Both the position numbers and the translations under genes were made by a program. A model generated the notes under the pieces. That model ran no database searches. It saw only the letters and a program-made list of their open reading frames with translations, and had not been told where the DNA came from. A stretch of 64,000 nt of DNA from Styela clava. Lineage: Eukaryota > Chordata > Ascidiacea > Stolidobranchia > Styelidae. The stretch's first letter is position 1. Each line of letters starts with the position of its first letter. Positions 11,645 to 24,104 of this stretch are shown here, one piece after another. Location: positions 10,755,135 through 10,819,134 of the forward strand of contig NC_135255.1 in NCBI RefSeq assembly GCF_964204865.1. Reading direction: 5' to 3'.

Positions 11645-12412
11645 TCATTCCCACAATCCACCCGTAACTTCCAGACAAGCCCCATTAACGTACGAACTCT
11701 CATTGGATGCCAGGAACAAACAGGAATTTGCTACTTCTTCCGGTTTCCCCAATCTTTGCATTGGTGTTTGTGCAATAACATTGTCTTTCACATCTCCCCT
11801 TATTGAATCAATCATAGGCGTTTCAATCAATCCCGGCAAAACAACATTGCAGCGGATTTTGTGTTTCGAATATTCTGATGCGATACATTTCGTTAATCCA
11901 ATTATTCCTGCTTTAGTCGCTGAATATCCAGTCGATGTTGGGAGACCTCTTATGCCAACTAGGCTGGATACATTGACTATGCAACAATATTCTTGAGTTT
12001 TGTCCACTTCCGATAGTGATTTCACAAATTCTTTGGTCATCAGAAAATGTCCTTTCAAATTTATTCTCATCATTTCATCAAAAACTTCATCTTTGAGTTC
12101 GTCAACGAAATCATTTCTGAGTATGCCTGCATTATTCACAAGAATTGTAATCTTTCTTCCGATCTGTTTCGTTGCTTCCTCAAGAGCTTTTGCTACTTGC
12201 TCAGCCGAGCTCACATCAGCTTGTATTATGCAGTGTTTATTTCCATGATTTATTGGCAAAGTATTCATTGTTTCCGAAAGTCGTTGAAGGTTTCGTCCCA
12301 GAATTGCAACACTAGCACCTTCCCTGGCAAAAACTTGACAGATCGCCCGACCTATTCCACTACTACCACCGGTTACAATAGAGCATTGATCTATTAGTCT
12401 TCCTTGTGACAT
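11645..12412 (-). CDS. HSD17B8-like short-chain dehydrogenase/reductase, copy 1
   Basis: This is a classical SDR of 255 aa, predicted to oxidise or reduce a keto/hydroxy group using a nicotinamide cofactor. The Rossmann start is TGGSSGIG (residues 14-21), NNAG is at 93-96, the catalytic residues are N118, S150, Y163 and K167 (YSATK), and PG is at 193-194. The fold runs to the C-terminal EVTGGLWE. The pattern NHGNKHCIIQADVS, NLKGHFL and IRCNVVLPG fits HSD17B8 / 3-oxoacyl-ACP reductase. The start is the ATG of MSQG. Open frame extends 14 codons further, but only to TTG, and other copies have a stop there. The sequence is intermediate between subfamilies A and B. There is no intron and no obvious signal peptide, so a cytosolic location is likely. 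Substrate unknown. Confidence 0.92.
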   Translation of the reverse strand: MSQGRLIDQCSIVTGGSSGIGRAICQVFAREGASVAILGRNLQRLSETMNTLPINHGNKHCIIQADVSSAEQVAKALEEATKQIGRKITILVNNAGILRNDFVDELKDEVFDEMMRINLKGHFLMTKEFVKSLSEVDKTQEYCCIVNVSSLVGIRGLPTSTGYSATKAGIIGLTKCIASEYSKHKIRCNVVLPGLIETPMIDSIRGDVKDNVIAQTPMQRLGKPEEVANSCLFLASNESSYVNGACLEVTGGLWE

Positions 12413-15400
12413 TTTGACACTAAGATTATTGGGTGGTTTCCGGATTAAAACCAACTGAAAGCCTCAGACATAGATTCATTCCTTTTAAATGGAAACGTTG
12501 CCTTTTTTCTTTAGTTTTTGAAAGTATCGTTAATAAATGATGTTTACAGAAACCTAATTACGTATTTTTTGGCAGACAATTTCGTATGTTATAAATTGAA
12601 CTTGCGTTCATGAATGCGACATGCTCATTGATTGATTAGAACGATTCGTTGGGGTTCAGGTATAGTTTACGATTTCAGATTCGAGAATGCCACATTTTGA
12701 TTGACTTTTTGATGATAGTTTGAGCCGAAAAGTCTTCACTAAATCTTACAGACTGATATGAATCTGTTATCAAATTCAAAATGTAGTTTATTATATAATA
12801 TAATAATTTTAGTTTATATTATCCAATGCTGTTTTCATTTTCATAACAAGGTGGGAAACCCTGGAAAGAATGTTCTCCCGATTTTAAATTATTTTAAATA
12901 TAAATAAATAAATCAGCTGAAAGAATAATATTCCCATTCAAACTGCTTGTACAACAAAATATACCACTTACTGCGTAACCGAACAAAATTTCAAAAACTC
13001 AAAATTTGAATTATATACTGATATAACATATTAAAGAATTTAGAACAAGTTTCTGGTCCAACATTCAAATATTTTCAATATTAACTTTTATTAAAATATA
13101 CGGTGTTTATGCTTTATGCGGAACACTTCTAAGGTAGCGGAGCGATCTTTACTCGTCGATACATGTGAATCACGTGATAAAAAGTATATAACAAGGCAAT
13201 TCCTCGTGGCCAACCATGCTAGTGTTTAATATAAATATTATATAACGCGTCCCACGAAACAATCATGTGAATGTCACTGCCGCTAGACATTTTTTGGATT
13301 CAATAAGAAAATTGAAAGTATTGATTGATCTGATGAAATTTATATAATGTATGATTCGCATGTTAATAATAGAAAAAAATTACTTCAATAAATAGCAGAT
13401 TTAGAATACGGTCTTATAAACCTTTAAAACTGTGAAGTTATTTAATAGAAACATGATCTACTCTAGGGATATATAAGTGGATTGAGAAGTACATACAAGT
13501 AACATAATGGTAATAATATACTGCCACTGATAGTTTGAACATGTGTTCACAAGTGATTAACACCGTTTCAATGTTCTGGGTACGGCTCTACACTTGAATG
13601 ATGATTGGAGTCTAAACGCCCACTTGATCTTTCTAGAACTAGAAGTCTGTTAACATTGAAACAGCGTTTATATTTTGCATGGTACGTTACAATCTTTAGC
13701 GACGTAATCTTTTTTAACAAGATTTTTATTATGTTTTCCTGGAAACTATAACTTATTCTTTGTTGTCTCACCATACGGCTAAAAACGTGGAACATATGAC
13801 GAACGACATCACCAGATTAATCCTTAATGGCGTATTTTAATCTTCACGTTGGATTCGTAACTGTTTGCTGATATTGACATTATTATTTTTGAAATAATAT
13901 GTCTTCATACTTTACTGCATGTATGTGTAACGTGCATGGGGCAAATGCGGCCGCGAGACGTTTAATTTTGAATGGTGTGTGCCAGCCTAACGAGTTTTGA
14001 ATTTTTTTTAATCTGGTTTGTGCGAGCAATTCCAATCTCTTTGCGTTGCACAGCCTATATCCCTGTCCAATTAGTTGTCTATGCCTCTATGGCGCCAATG
14101 ACGTTACAAAGTCCTATCAGCTAGCTTGTGCGAAGCGAACAACGCGATTTACCAAGCTTTCACTTGCTGAGCAGCGAAGATAGTGCAGAGCATGCCCTAA
14201 TAAAAAAATTAGTAAGAATGGGAAATTGAAGGTTAGGCGACTGAAATTTAAACATTAAGAAATACAGAAGGTGAATGAGCTTTGGCTTTAGCGGTCAATG
14301 TCGTCTAAATCTAGTCTTGAATAAGACAGATATGGCAGCACAAAGTATTTGGAAATGAATCTTAGTGATTTTTATTCAGAATTACCAACCAAGATAACTT
14401 TTCACAATTGAAAAAAGTCATGGCATCAAATAAAGCACTTTTTGGCTCAACACATTTGTTCGAACAATTTTTATTGAAACGGACGTCAAGAAATCTTGTT
14501 ATCGATTGGTTCTAATAGACCAACAGTAAACAACCTGCGGCCGCAGTGAAAAAATAATGCAGCCGTTCACATACAAAACCCTATAAACAAAAAAGGGCTT
14601 AAAATAGAAGATTTGGCAGCTATGCTTTGCAAACTGTAATGTATGGCAACTATCAGTTAGGGTCAAGGGTCATCCGAGAGTTGACCATTAGTTTTCTATG
14701 TTCAGCTAGCGTCGTGTGTGCTTCTGTATCCAATATAATCTGTGTGTAATGTTTTGAAAAACAAATACAAGTTTCTGCAATACAACATAATCAGTCTGTC
14801 AGTGCTATTAGAAGTAGCCAGATATAATATAAGTACACAACGTAGCAGAACATAACACAAACTTTCAGTGATTAATAAATTCATTAAAATATTTGACATT
14901 TTATTATATATACTCTTGGGGACAAGAAAATGGGGGCGACCGCCCCTCCCCCTTCTCCGATTTTCGATTTTTTCAAAATTGTGCAACCATTATGCAACTT
15001 GCTGGAATATATCTCCTCTAGAATAGGTCCACCGAAAAGAAAAATTCGTTCATAATGCGAATATTATACTTCCAAGTAGTACTACATACTTCATAATCGG
15101 GCAGACTGCACCTCGCATGGGTCAAATACGCGGTTATGACATCATAAAAGCGATAAAAAAAATTCGCGCTCATCAAACCCCTGGAGGTCGTATTGAATAT
15201 AAATAAATGAAATGTGGCCGCCAATAGCAGAAAGGTTGTGCACCTCTGTAATAGACGATCCCTTTAAAATGGACCTCGAATTGCTAGCACTTTCATCAGA
15301 GCAAATTTGAAAAAAACTAGTCGGGAAAAGAAGCCTGTTGCAAATTTCTTTCTGAATTCGTCAAAGTTGGTGTGTCAACAAATTTGAATAGCTGTTTGCT

Positions 15401-15641
15401 TCAAAACTTTAGGCGTCCTAAATCATCAATTCTACAATGACCACTAATAATGCCATAAGATCAATAGCAAAAAGAAACGTGTGCTTGGTTGCAGCACTTT
15501 GGCTGTAAAGGTTGCACACCCCTCCCTTACAGGCTGGGAAAAAAGGGAAAGTTGTGGGGTAATTAATATAAAATGAATTGTTTTATGGCGGCATTTTGCT
15601 TGTTGATAAACTGGTATGCACTCCATTTCTTTTGGTAAAAA
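12413..15641. other. 5' flank and repeat-rich spacer
   Basis: The first ~450 bp is the conserved SDR upstream flank (GTTTTCC-type words, then TTTTTTCTTTAG and ATGATGTTTACAG-like stretches). The stretch 13,200-14,230 repeats at 20.2-21.0, 28.0-28.6, 42.2-42.9 and 55.6-56.3 kb. One hAT-like right end (GGTTGTGCACCTCTG) closes at 15,248. A further hAT half, matching the 38,776 family, spans about 15,265-15,527 and ends GGTTGCACACCCCTC. I see no gene. Confidence 0.5.
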
Positions 15642-15800
15642 TGTTTCACGGAAGACTATCAGGTAATGTAGAGATCATTAAGGAGGTAAGTAGTGGAATA
15701 GGTCGTCCGATACGCCACGCATTTGCTAGAAAAGGCGTGATGCAATTCTGAGCCGGAACCGTCAAAGAATTTCTGAAACAATAAATACCCTGTCAACTAT
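15642..15800 (+). pseudogene. SDR 5' fragment, plus strand
   Basis: Starting at the ATG, the translation reads MFHGRLSGNVEIIKEVSSG, then GRPIRHAFARKG. This is a degraded version of the SDR N-terminus (MSQGRLA..TIVTGGSSGIGRAICQVFAREG). Stops follow almost at once, and the match fades after the region corresponding to residue 55. It lies in opposite orientation to the intact genes. Confidence 0.7.
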
Positions 15801-16168
15801 ATGCAGTTTTATAAATGGTCTTGTTCTTTGTGGTATTTTATGGGTTCGATCAATTATCAATTTGTACTGAAAACACAAGTGTAGCCGGGAAAAGTTTCAT
15901 TTTATGATCACAATTTAATAGGGGGACTGGAAGTAAGGAAGAAGTTGTGAAAATTAGCTGAAATATATGAATATTATGAAATATATATCACAAATTTATA
16001 ACTAGACAAATACGGCCTATTTTCGATATTTACCAACATGTTTTTAGGCCGTTCTCATGCCTTCCTTCTAAGAATAAATTTGGACAAGCAGTCGTGGATA
16101 CTTCAGGAGCTACTTTTTTTGGTAAAATGAAAAGATTTCCGGCTCAGGGATAATTGCCTACCCAATTT

Positions 16169-16223
16169 ATTGCACCCTGAATAGGTAAAGTGGCTCATTG
16201 CACCCTGAATAGGTAAAGTGGCT
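16169..16223. repeat. 28-bp tandem duplication
   Basis: The unit ATTGCACCCTGAATAGGTAA plus AGTGGCT occurs twice in a row. It belongs to the end of the cassette seen 3' of SDR genes (compare about 24,755 and 48,030). Confidence 0.7.
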
Positions 16224-16289
16224 TTAAGTGACTCAGACTAGTTGCATCCTTCTAACAGACCTTTTTACAATGAGGTAAAATGATGATCC

Positions 16290-16437
16290 ATGATTTATTG
16301 GCAAGATATTTATTGTTTCAGAAAGTCTTTGAAGGGTCAGGTCTCGAACTGCAACACTAGCGCCTTCCTTGGTGAAAACTTGACAGCTCGTCTGACCTAT
16401 TCCCCTACTACCACATGTTGCGATTGTGCATTGAATA
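16290..16437 (-). pseudogene. SDR 5' fragment, minus strand
   Basis: The minus-strand translation gives CTIATCGSRGIGQTSCQVF, then TKEGASVAV and LQRLSETINILPINHG, corresponding to residues 10-57 of the array protein. The glycine motif is altered (TCGSRGIG), the rest of the gene is missing, and no ATG matches the usual MSQG start. The spacer cassette with the 28-bp duplication lies directly beyond the break. Confidence 0.8.
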
Positions 16438-17275
16438 AAACCAACTATAATAATCACATAGAGCAAATCATTATATTTAAATAGAAGTGTTGCTACTTTC
16501 TATAATTTAAAAAAATATTGTTTAACGAATGATGCTTTTCGATACTTAATCACGTATCTTATATGTCAGCCAACTTTGTAGGTTATAAATTAAACTTGCA
16601 TTTATGGATGCGATATTCTTATTGGTTGATTGCTGGGACGATTTGTTAGATTGAATAATTTGTTTCTACTCCTGTAAAAAAGTATTGTATGACGTAATAA
16701 ATGTTCGACCGCCAGTTGTATTCGAGGCCGCGGTCGAGATCACTAGAAGATTCGAATATGGTCAATTATGTTGGGATTAGTGTGAATTTCTATAAATTTA
16801 TATACATTTGACATTTTTACCAGTCTAAATATTGCTATGTTTTGATTGTGTTTTTAATTAGATTTTGGGAAAAATTTCTTTACAAAACTCTACAGACTGC
16901 TAGGAATTCGGTTTTAGAATCATGTCAAATGTTCTCGCCCTAAATCAATCCATATTTAACAATTTACCCAATAAATCTTAAAATTATCAACTATCTAAAA
17001 AGACGCCATCATTGATTTTATTTGCAACAGCGTACTTCGAGTATTCGAGTAATTGCGTTGGACTGTTATACGCCACACCCACTATTTGCTTATATAAAAA
17101 GCTTTCTCGGTGATTTTGCAGCATTTATTTCAATCAACTAGTAGATAATGGGTAATTATAATTGGATAATAAGAGTATAATATAAATTTCTGAGTGATAG
17201 GATGATATATTTGATATATATAATATTGCGTAACCCGCCAAACAAATGATGAAATGAAAATATGAAATAATTTAT

Positions 17276-18043
17276 TCATCCCAAAAATCCACCTGCAACT
17301 TCCAGACAAGCCCCATTGACATATGAACTTTCATTTGATGCCAGAAACAAACAGGCATTCGCTACTTCTTCGGGTTTTCCCAATCTTTGCATTGGTGTTT
17401 GTGCAGCAATATTTTCTTTGAAGCTTTCCGGCACACCTTCATTCATAGGCGTTTGAATCATTCCTGGCAAAACAGCATTGCAGCGTATTTTATGTTTTGA
17501 GTATTCTGATGCGACACATTTCGTTAATCCAATTATACCAGATTTAGTCGCTGAATATCCAGCGAATGATGGAAAACCTCTTATGCCAAACATGCTGGAT
17601 ACATTGACTATACAACAAAAATCTTGGCTTTTGTCTACATCTGATAATAATTTCACAAATTCACTGGACATCAGAAAATATCCTTTCAAATTTATACCCA
17701 TCATTTCATCAAAATCTTCATTTTTGAATTCGTCAATGAAACCATTTTTGGTTATCCCCGCGTTATTCACAAGAATTGTGATCTTCTTGCCCAACTGTCT
17801 TGTTGATTCTTCAAAAGCTCTTGCTACTTGCTCAGCAGAGCTCACATCAGCTTGTATTAAGCAGTGCTTATTTCCATGATTAGTTGGCAAAGTATTTATT
17901 GTTTCAGAAAGCCTTTGAACGTTCCGGCCCAGAACTGCAACACTAGCGCCTTCTTTGGCAAATACTTGGCAGATCGCACGACCTATTCCACTACTACCAC
18001 CGGTTACAATAGTGCATCGACCTGCTAGTCTTCCTTGCGACAT
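17276..18043 (-). CDS. HSD17B8-like short-chain dehydrogenase/reductase, copy 2 (B-type)
   Basis: An intact 255-aa SDR with TGGSSGIG at 14-21, VLGRNVQRL after the second strand, NNAGIT at 93-98, catalytic N118, S150, Y163 and K167 (YSATK), and PGMIQTPMN at 193-201. The B-type signature is GVPESFKENIAAQTPMQRLG near residues 204-223. It differs from its neighbours by LSDVDKSQDF before the catalytic serine and by the C-terminus EVAGGFLG. Start at the MSQG ATG. A conserved TATA-like block lies 3' at about 17,089-17,100 and AATAAA at 17,124-17,129. The broken 32-kb copy is its closest relative in the window. Role as for copy 1; substrate unknown. Confidence 0.92.
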   Translation of the reverse strand: MSQGRLAGRCTIVTGGSSGIGRAICQVFAKEGASVAVLGRNVQRLSETINTLPTNHGNKHCLIQADVSSAEQVARAFEESTRQLGKKITILVNNAGITKNGFIDEFKNEDFDEMMGINLKGYFLMSSEFVKLLSDVDKSQDFCCIVNVSSMFGIRGFPSFAGYSATKSGIIGLTKCVASEYSKHKIRCNAVLPGMIQTPMNEGVPESFKENIAAQTPMQRLGKPEEVANACLFLASNESSYVNGACLEVAGGFLG

Positions 18044-21000
18044 TGCGATACGAAGATGATTTGGTGTTTCGCAGAGTATACTCAACTATAATGCTCGCGT
18101 AGAGCAAATCATTATATTTAAATAGCAGTGTTGCTACTTTCTTTGTTTTTTTTTAAATATTGTTTAATAAATGATGCTTTTCGATACGTAATCACGTGTC
18201 TTATATGGTAGTTAATTAATAGGTTTTGAATTAAACTTACTTTCGTGGATGAGCCATTCTTATTGATTTATTTAATGATTGATTGGGACGATTTATCAGA
18301 TTGAATTACTTGTTACTACTTTTGTTTAAAAGTAGTGTATGACGCAATAAATGTTCGACTGCCATTTGTAGATGTCTGCCACTAAAACATTTGAAGAGGG
18401 TCTATTAGGACTTGAAGTATGTAAATTTCTATAATTTATACACTGTTTACAATTTTACTAGACTAAGTAATGCTTGATTGAGTTTTTATCTTTGAATAAA
18501 TACATTAGCAGAATGTAAAATATTGAAACTTAAATTTCAGAAACCCAAATTTTAAACTATTTCCTATGATGCCAAAATAAAAAAAAATTTTGCTACTGAT
18601 GCATGCAGCAAAATAATTACGTGTATATATCAATGTTGTATACAATGTAAATACGTCGTTATTTATTACTTTGAAGAGGTCAAGTTTTGAAGATTTTATT
18701 ATAATTTAGGCATTAATTAGAAAGTTTTGCTAATGAATTAATGAAGGATATATAGATTGGCATGAAATTTAAAAAAATGTTTGTCTGTACTAGTGCTAAA
18801 TATAGAATACGTCCAGACTTCCGTGTAACACATGTAGCTTATTAAACAGGAATATAGTCTAGTCTAATCATACACAGAATTGAGTACAACTATCGATCAA
18901 AAAGTAAAAATAGAAGTAACCTCGTGAAAGAACTCTCTGGCACGTATGATTGACACGTACTGTCAAAATATGAATAGCGCGATTACGTTCTTACAGCTTT
19001 ATGGGTGATTTGAGTCTAAACGAGTTGGCCCACTCACACCATGGTTCACACAACATCGGTTTTTACCACTCGTTATATTTCATTTTAAACCCGGAACTGA
19101 AACCTTCAAGCAATAAAAAGGGAACATCAAGAGACAATTGCATATTCGTTTGTAGAGTGAGTACCTTCATTCGATGACGACATTTAGGAGCTGAGTGGGC
19201 ATGATCGCGATGGACTTGTGCAGAGATTCCAGTAGGTTTGATCCTTTTGATAAGTTATTTTATTACACTTTCATTGCAGGCAACACTATGAATAAGTAAA
19301 CAGTGTGGTAGGTAATATATCTGAAGGACCAAAAATCGCTTCGTTTGCTCTTTCCCTACGCAATTTAATACTCCATGATGTGTCGATAAAGTGACGATTC
19401 GTCCTCTGCGACACCAATGTGTTCAAATTTATTTACCTAGTCGCCAGGACATTACTCTCTCTCTCCCACCTATAAACATAATCTTTGACTTACGGCACCT
19501 CAGTATACAGCTAAATAAGAAAATACGCCAATGCAAAGATTCGGCAAACAAGAAGAGGAAATGCCTGTTTGCCCAATCAAATCAAATATATATATGATCA
19601 AATATAAATGAGTACAATGTAAAAAGCGGACTAGAAGCAAGAAGGGTAAAAATTTAGCTATGACAAATATTTTGATATGGAGAAATTCATACGTAGTCAG
19701 TTCTTATTAGATTGCTTGAATAGAAGGAATAGAAAAAATAAATACTTCAGGAGCTGATTGTCTTGGTAAATAGAGACGTTTCCTGGCTCGGCATTCCAAG
19801 GCCTGAACCAATAGATTATCGCACCCACAAGTAGTATTCATGTAAACTGTTCTCGCCTTAAGTCAATCCATATTTCACAATTTACTCAATTAATCTTAAA
19901 ATGATCAACTTCCTAAAAGACGCCATCACTGACGCGACATTGCGATACAAAGATTATTGAGTGTTTTCCAGATTAAAACATACTAAATGCCTACCCCACA
20001 TATATCTTATTCCTTTTAAACGGAAATGATGCTTTTTTCTTCAGTTTTGAAAAATATTTTTTATTAAATGATGCTTTCCAGAACATAATTACGTATTTCA
20101 TATGGCAGCCAAGTTCAATGTTAGATGTTCATCAATGTTAGATAGCTATGACCCCTTCCTTATTTTGTTTGGGGAGCATTTTGCTATGTTTTGGTATTTT
20201 GGTAAAATAATGATTTTTCTTTTGATAAATGTTGCCTCCCGCGAAACATTTATGTGAATGTCAATGCTGCGAGGCATTTTCGGATACAACTGGAGAATTA
20301 GAATTATTGATTGATTGACTGTATTATTACCAGATTCAGAATACGGACTTATGAACCTGTAAGAATTTATTTCATGCTAAAGAGGGTATTTAATAGAAAC
20401 ATGATTTACTCTACGGATAAATAAGTGGGTTTGGAAAATACAAGTAACATCATGATGATAATATCGTGAAAAAACTTTCTGTGCGCCGTTTCAATATTCT
20501 AGGTACGGCGTTACACTTGAAAGATGATTGGAGTCTAAACGCCTTCTTGAAACCTTAACAGACAGCAAAAAAACGTTGAACATGATCAACAACGTCACGA
20601 GATTAATTAATTATGACCTATTTTAATCTTCACATTGGATTCGAAACTGTTTATTGACATTATTATTTTTCTGGATTAAGTAGTCTTTATATCTTACAGC
20701 ATGGATGTGTGACCTGCGCACACAAGAAAAAATTGTGCGGCCTGAGAAAAGTTCCAATTTTAAATAGTGTGGGGCCCGCCAAACGAGTTTTCAATTTTGT
20801 TTAATCTAGTTCGTGCAAGCAATTCCAATGTTCTTGCAAAGACTATACCTAGGACCAATTTCTTATTTATACCACTGACGTTTCAACACCCTGATAGCTA
20901 GCTTGTGCAAAGCGAACAACGCGATCCACAAAGCTTTTACTTGCTGAGCAGCAATCAAATTAAGGAAAGTGCAGAGCATAGGCTAATAAAAAAAATGGCA

Positions 21001-21165
21001 AGAATGGGAATTGAAGGTTAGGCTTTCATCTACATAATTAAGCACAGCATATAAAATTGTAAATATTTGCACTATTCTGCCTAATGATTATTATAGGATC
21101 TGTGTTTAGAGCACAACACTGCGATTTCAATTTCAAATTTGAGAGACGGAAAACTGAAGATCTTC
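18044..21165. other. Spacer between copies 2 and 3
   Basis: The sequence starts with the SDR 5' flank: a TATTTAAATATAAT-like TATA candidate on the minus strand about 75 nt before the ATG, then ACGTAAT and poly-A tracts. A degenerate cassette occupies 19,780-19,960. A second SDR-like 5' flank (20,000-20,110) has no SDR coding sequence attached, a sign of a lost copy. The tail 20,230-21,020 is the shared spacer block repeated at 13.2, 28.0, 42.2 and 55.6 kb. Confidence 0.5.
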
Positions 21166-21170
21166 TACTT

Positions 21171-21460
21171 CTAGCCTTGGTCTGTATTTGTTTTTAATGT
21201 ACGATAACGCAGAAAACGTCCTTTTACATAAGTGGTAAGCAACAAGTGATACGAGCTCGATGCTTTAATTAACCAGTAGATCCTCGCGTTCACAAGATTC
21301 ATGTAAATTCTTCTTGCCATGAACCAAATAATATTCAATCCTTTGCTCAATAAATGATGAACTACATACAAATACCTTATGATTTGTGATGTTAATCGCA
21401 ATGGATTATAGTAAACACGCAGTATTTACTTTAGACTGTTATTTGCTTATATAAATTGTG
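21171..21460 (-). repeat. Cassette A' with short open frame
   Basis: On the minus strand the TATA-like word TTTATATAAGC (about 21,446-21,455) is followed by an open frame. It contains MRLTSQIIRYLYVVHHLLSK and ends TLKTNTDQG at the stop near 21,171. The same frame is open at 56,417-56,650, but in the 43-kb copy it is interrupted early by TAG. A coding role is possible but unproven. Confidence 0.4.
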
Positions 21461-21616
21461 ATTTTGAAGCTATTTATATAAGCAACTAGGAAGTCATAAT
21501 AAGAATATAATATAAAATTGTAAGCGATGAGTTAAATTATATATATGTATATATATATATATAAAACATAGGTTGGCTCGCCGAACTAATGCCAAAGTGA
21601 AGTTATATGTTCATCC

Positions 21617-22378
21617 TCACAATCCACCTGTAACTTCCAAACAAGCCCCATTGACATATGAACTTTCATTTGATGCCAGAAACAAACAGGCATTTGCTAC
21701 TTCTTTGGGTTCACCATATCTTTGCATTGGTATTTTTGCAATAGCATTGGCTTTAATATCTTCAGTTACAATATCAATCATAGGTGTTTCAATCACTCCC
21801 GGCACAACAACATTACAGCGGATTTTGTGTTTTGAATATTCTGATGCGATACATTTCGTTAACCCAATTATTCCAGCTTTAGTGGCTGAATATCCAGCAT
21901 ATAATGGAATACCTCTTCTGCCAATTATGCTGGATACATTGACTATGCAACAAAATTCTTGAGTTTTGTCCACTTCCGATAGTGATTTCACAAATTCCTT
22001 GGCCATCAGGAAATGTCCTTTCAAATTTATTTTCATCATTTCATCAAAAACGTCTTCTTTGAGTTCATCAACGAAATCACTTCTCAATATCCCTGCATTA
22101 TTTACAAGGATTGTGATCTTCTTGTCCATCTGTCTCGTTGCTTCTTCAAAAGCTCTTGCTACTTGCTCAGCAGAGCTCACATCAGCTTGTATTATGCAAT
22201 GTTTATTTCCATGATTAGTTGGCAAAGTATTCATAGTTTCAGAAAGTCTTTGAAGGTTTCGGCCCAGAATTGCCACACTAGCGCCTTCCCTGGCAAAAAC
22301 TTGGCAGATCGCCCGACCTATTCCACTACTACCACCGGTTACAATAATGCATTGATCTGCTAGTCTTCCTTGGGACAT
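21617..22378 (-). CDS. HSD17B8-like short-chain dehydrogenase/reductase, copy 3 (A-type)
   Basis: An intact SDR of 253 aa. The usual two extra C-terminal residues are missing because the stop comes directly after EVTGGL. Motifs: TGGSSGIG 14-21, ILGRNLQRL 37-45, NNAGILRSDF from 93, N118, S150, and Y163/K167 in YSATK. The A-type signature is ELKEDVFDEMMKINLKGHFL, with VTEDIKANAIAKIPMQRYGE in the substrate-lid region. The loop after the catalytic serine reads IIGRRGIPLYAG, differing from the LVGIRGFPLYAG of the other A copies. It is followed 3' by the cassette and TATA-like block at about 21,446. It is predicted to be a cytosolic NADP(H)-dependent reductase of unknown substrate. Confidence 0.92.
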   Translation of the reverse strand: MSQGRLADQCIIVTGGSSGIGRAICQVFAREGASVAILGRNLQRLSETMNTLPTNHGNKHCIIQADVSSAEQVARAFEEATRQMDKKITILVNNAGILRSDFVDELKEDVFDEMMKINLKGHFLMAKEFVKSLSEVDKTQEFCCIVNVSSIIGRRGIPLYAGYSATKAGIIGLTKCIASEYSKHKIRCNVVVPGVIETPMIDIVTEDIKANAIAKIPMQRYGEPKEVANACLFLASNESSYVNGACLEVTGGL

Positions 22379-22444
22379 TTTGATACGAAGATGATTGAGT
22401 GTTTTCCGGAATAAAACCTACTAAATACCTAGACTCACATATTA

Positions 22445-23455
22445 AATAGTAAATATTTCATTATTTATTTAAGATTTATTCAAATCGTACAATTAAGACA
22501 AAGGGCGTGCTTTTTATAGTCGTAAGTGTTGAAAATTCTTCAAGAAACCATCTATGTATTATCCAAACAGCGAGAAATTAATATACTCAAACCGTAAATG
22601 CTACATGACTACCCAAACTTCAGTATCAAATTTACAATTTCCTCCAAACACGATTCTTCGCTTGCTTAAAATTAGAACAAATTGGGCATTTTGATGCCAC
22701 TGCTACGATTGGGAATAAATTTTATCACACTACTCTTAGGGTGAGACAATAACTCTCACGGCTAGGTTAGCAACTGTCAGAACACCGACTGTCAATAGAG
22801 CGACCACACGAAAGCGTTGGACTGTCATCTGTCAATAGAGCGACTACACGGCAGCGTTTCATTTAAAACAGCGACTGCCACAACAGCGACAAACCCTGAC
22901 CCTAACGACCTTAAAATTAATGTGACACGACATAGCATTTACCTTCCAACGACCGACCAGGAAATTCGACTCAGTGAATTCAACTCAGTGAACACGAGTT
23001 AAGTCGCTATCATAACAGTCGCTGTTTTAATGCGGTCGCCATTATGACAGTCGCTGTTTGAAATGTCGCATACCTGATTATGTCGCTATAATGAAGTTGC
23101 CATGATGACAGTCGCTAACCGGCCTGGATACAAACTCTCGCATACTGCGGAAGTTATTGTAGGATCGTTTGTCAGTCTAGACTAGTGTCTAGACACGCGA
23201 TATTCCGCACTTCATCTTCAAACCTTGGCAGCGGAAAAACTTGCATTGGTTACGTAATAATATACTTTATCTTGTCTGCCCAGACTCAAATACTGTATGT
23301 GTATATTGTTTTTTGCGCATGTAAATTATTGTATTCTTTCTGTTGTAAAAACACAACTGTTTCGAGGCAATTTTGGGGGGGTATTTCAATAAAATTCACT
23401 CAACATCAGACGCGATCGACTGCTCGAGACGTGGCGATCGACATGTTGGTCACCT
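22445..23455. mobile_element. Truncated copy of the CAGGAGTGGCC...CACCCCTG element
   Basis: The interior and right end match the elements at 44,996-46,914 and 58,559-59,947, ending GACATGTTGGTCACCTG before ttatatat. The left end is missing. At 22,760-23,110 the motif ACAGCGAC / GTCGCTGT is repeated many times in both orientations, making a dense cluster of short inverted repeats. It lacks the 157-bp insertion found at 45,716-45,872. No gene. Confidence 0.55.
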
Positions 23456-24104
23456 GTTATATATGATAATTTCTAGATCTGTCAACAATGAAACAGCGCT
23501 AATTATCTTGCAAGGCACGTTACAATCTTTAGCGACGTAATAATCTTAACGGAATTTCTATCATGTTTTCATGGAAATTATAACGCATTTTTTGTTGGCT
23601 CAGCAGACAGCAAAAAAACGTTGAACATGACCAACAACATCACCACATTAATTAATAATGACCTATTTTAATCTTTACATTAAATTCGAAACTGTTTTCC
23701 GTTGACATTATTATTTTTCGGGAAAAATTAGTCTTCAGTTACTACAGCATGAATGTGTGACCTGCAGCCCGTGGCCCACATACGGCCCACAAAGAAAGTT
23801 GTGCAGCCCACGAGATGTTCTAATTTTTAATAAATTTTTTCTTAAATTGGCAAATTGGCGTCATCGAATCTTTCTATCGATTGGTCCTGACAGACGAACA
23901 CTTCAAAAATGAACCTCGAATAACTTGCACTTTCAAGTCAAATTTGGGAAAAGTATTCGGGATAAGAAGCCAGCTGCAAATTTTTCTTTGAATCCGTTTG
24001 TAGTTGGGGTCCCAATAAATTTGAATAGCAGTTTCTTTCAGAAATTTATGCCTCTTCACACATCATTTTTTCAAGGACCTTTAATGATGCCATAAGACCA
24101 ATAA

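Noticed and set aside
11645-12454. 269-aa version of SDR copy 1 (and 17,276-18,085) with a 14-residue N-terminal extension
   Set aside because: The extension begins at TTG, not ATG. Sister genes have TAG at the same codon, so the MSQG ATG is the start.
16169-16223. CRISPR-like repeat
   Set aside because: Only two direct units of 28 bp without spacers; a simple tandem duplication.
17478-17879. 133-codon plus-strand frame (and similar ones at 27,213, 50,302 and 63,305)
   Set aside because: Antisense shadow of the SDR coding sequence. It recurs only because the genes are conserved, and has no domain features.
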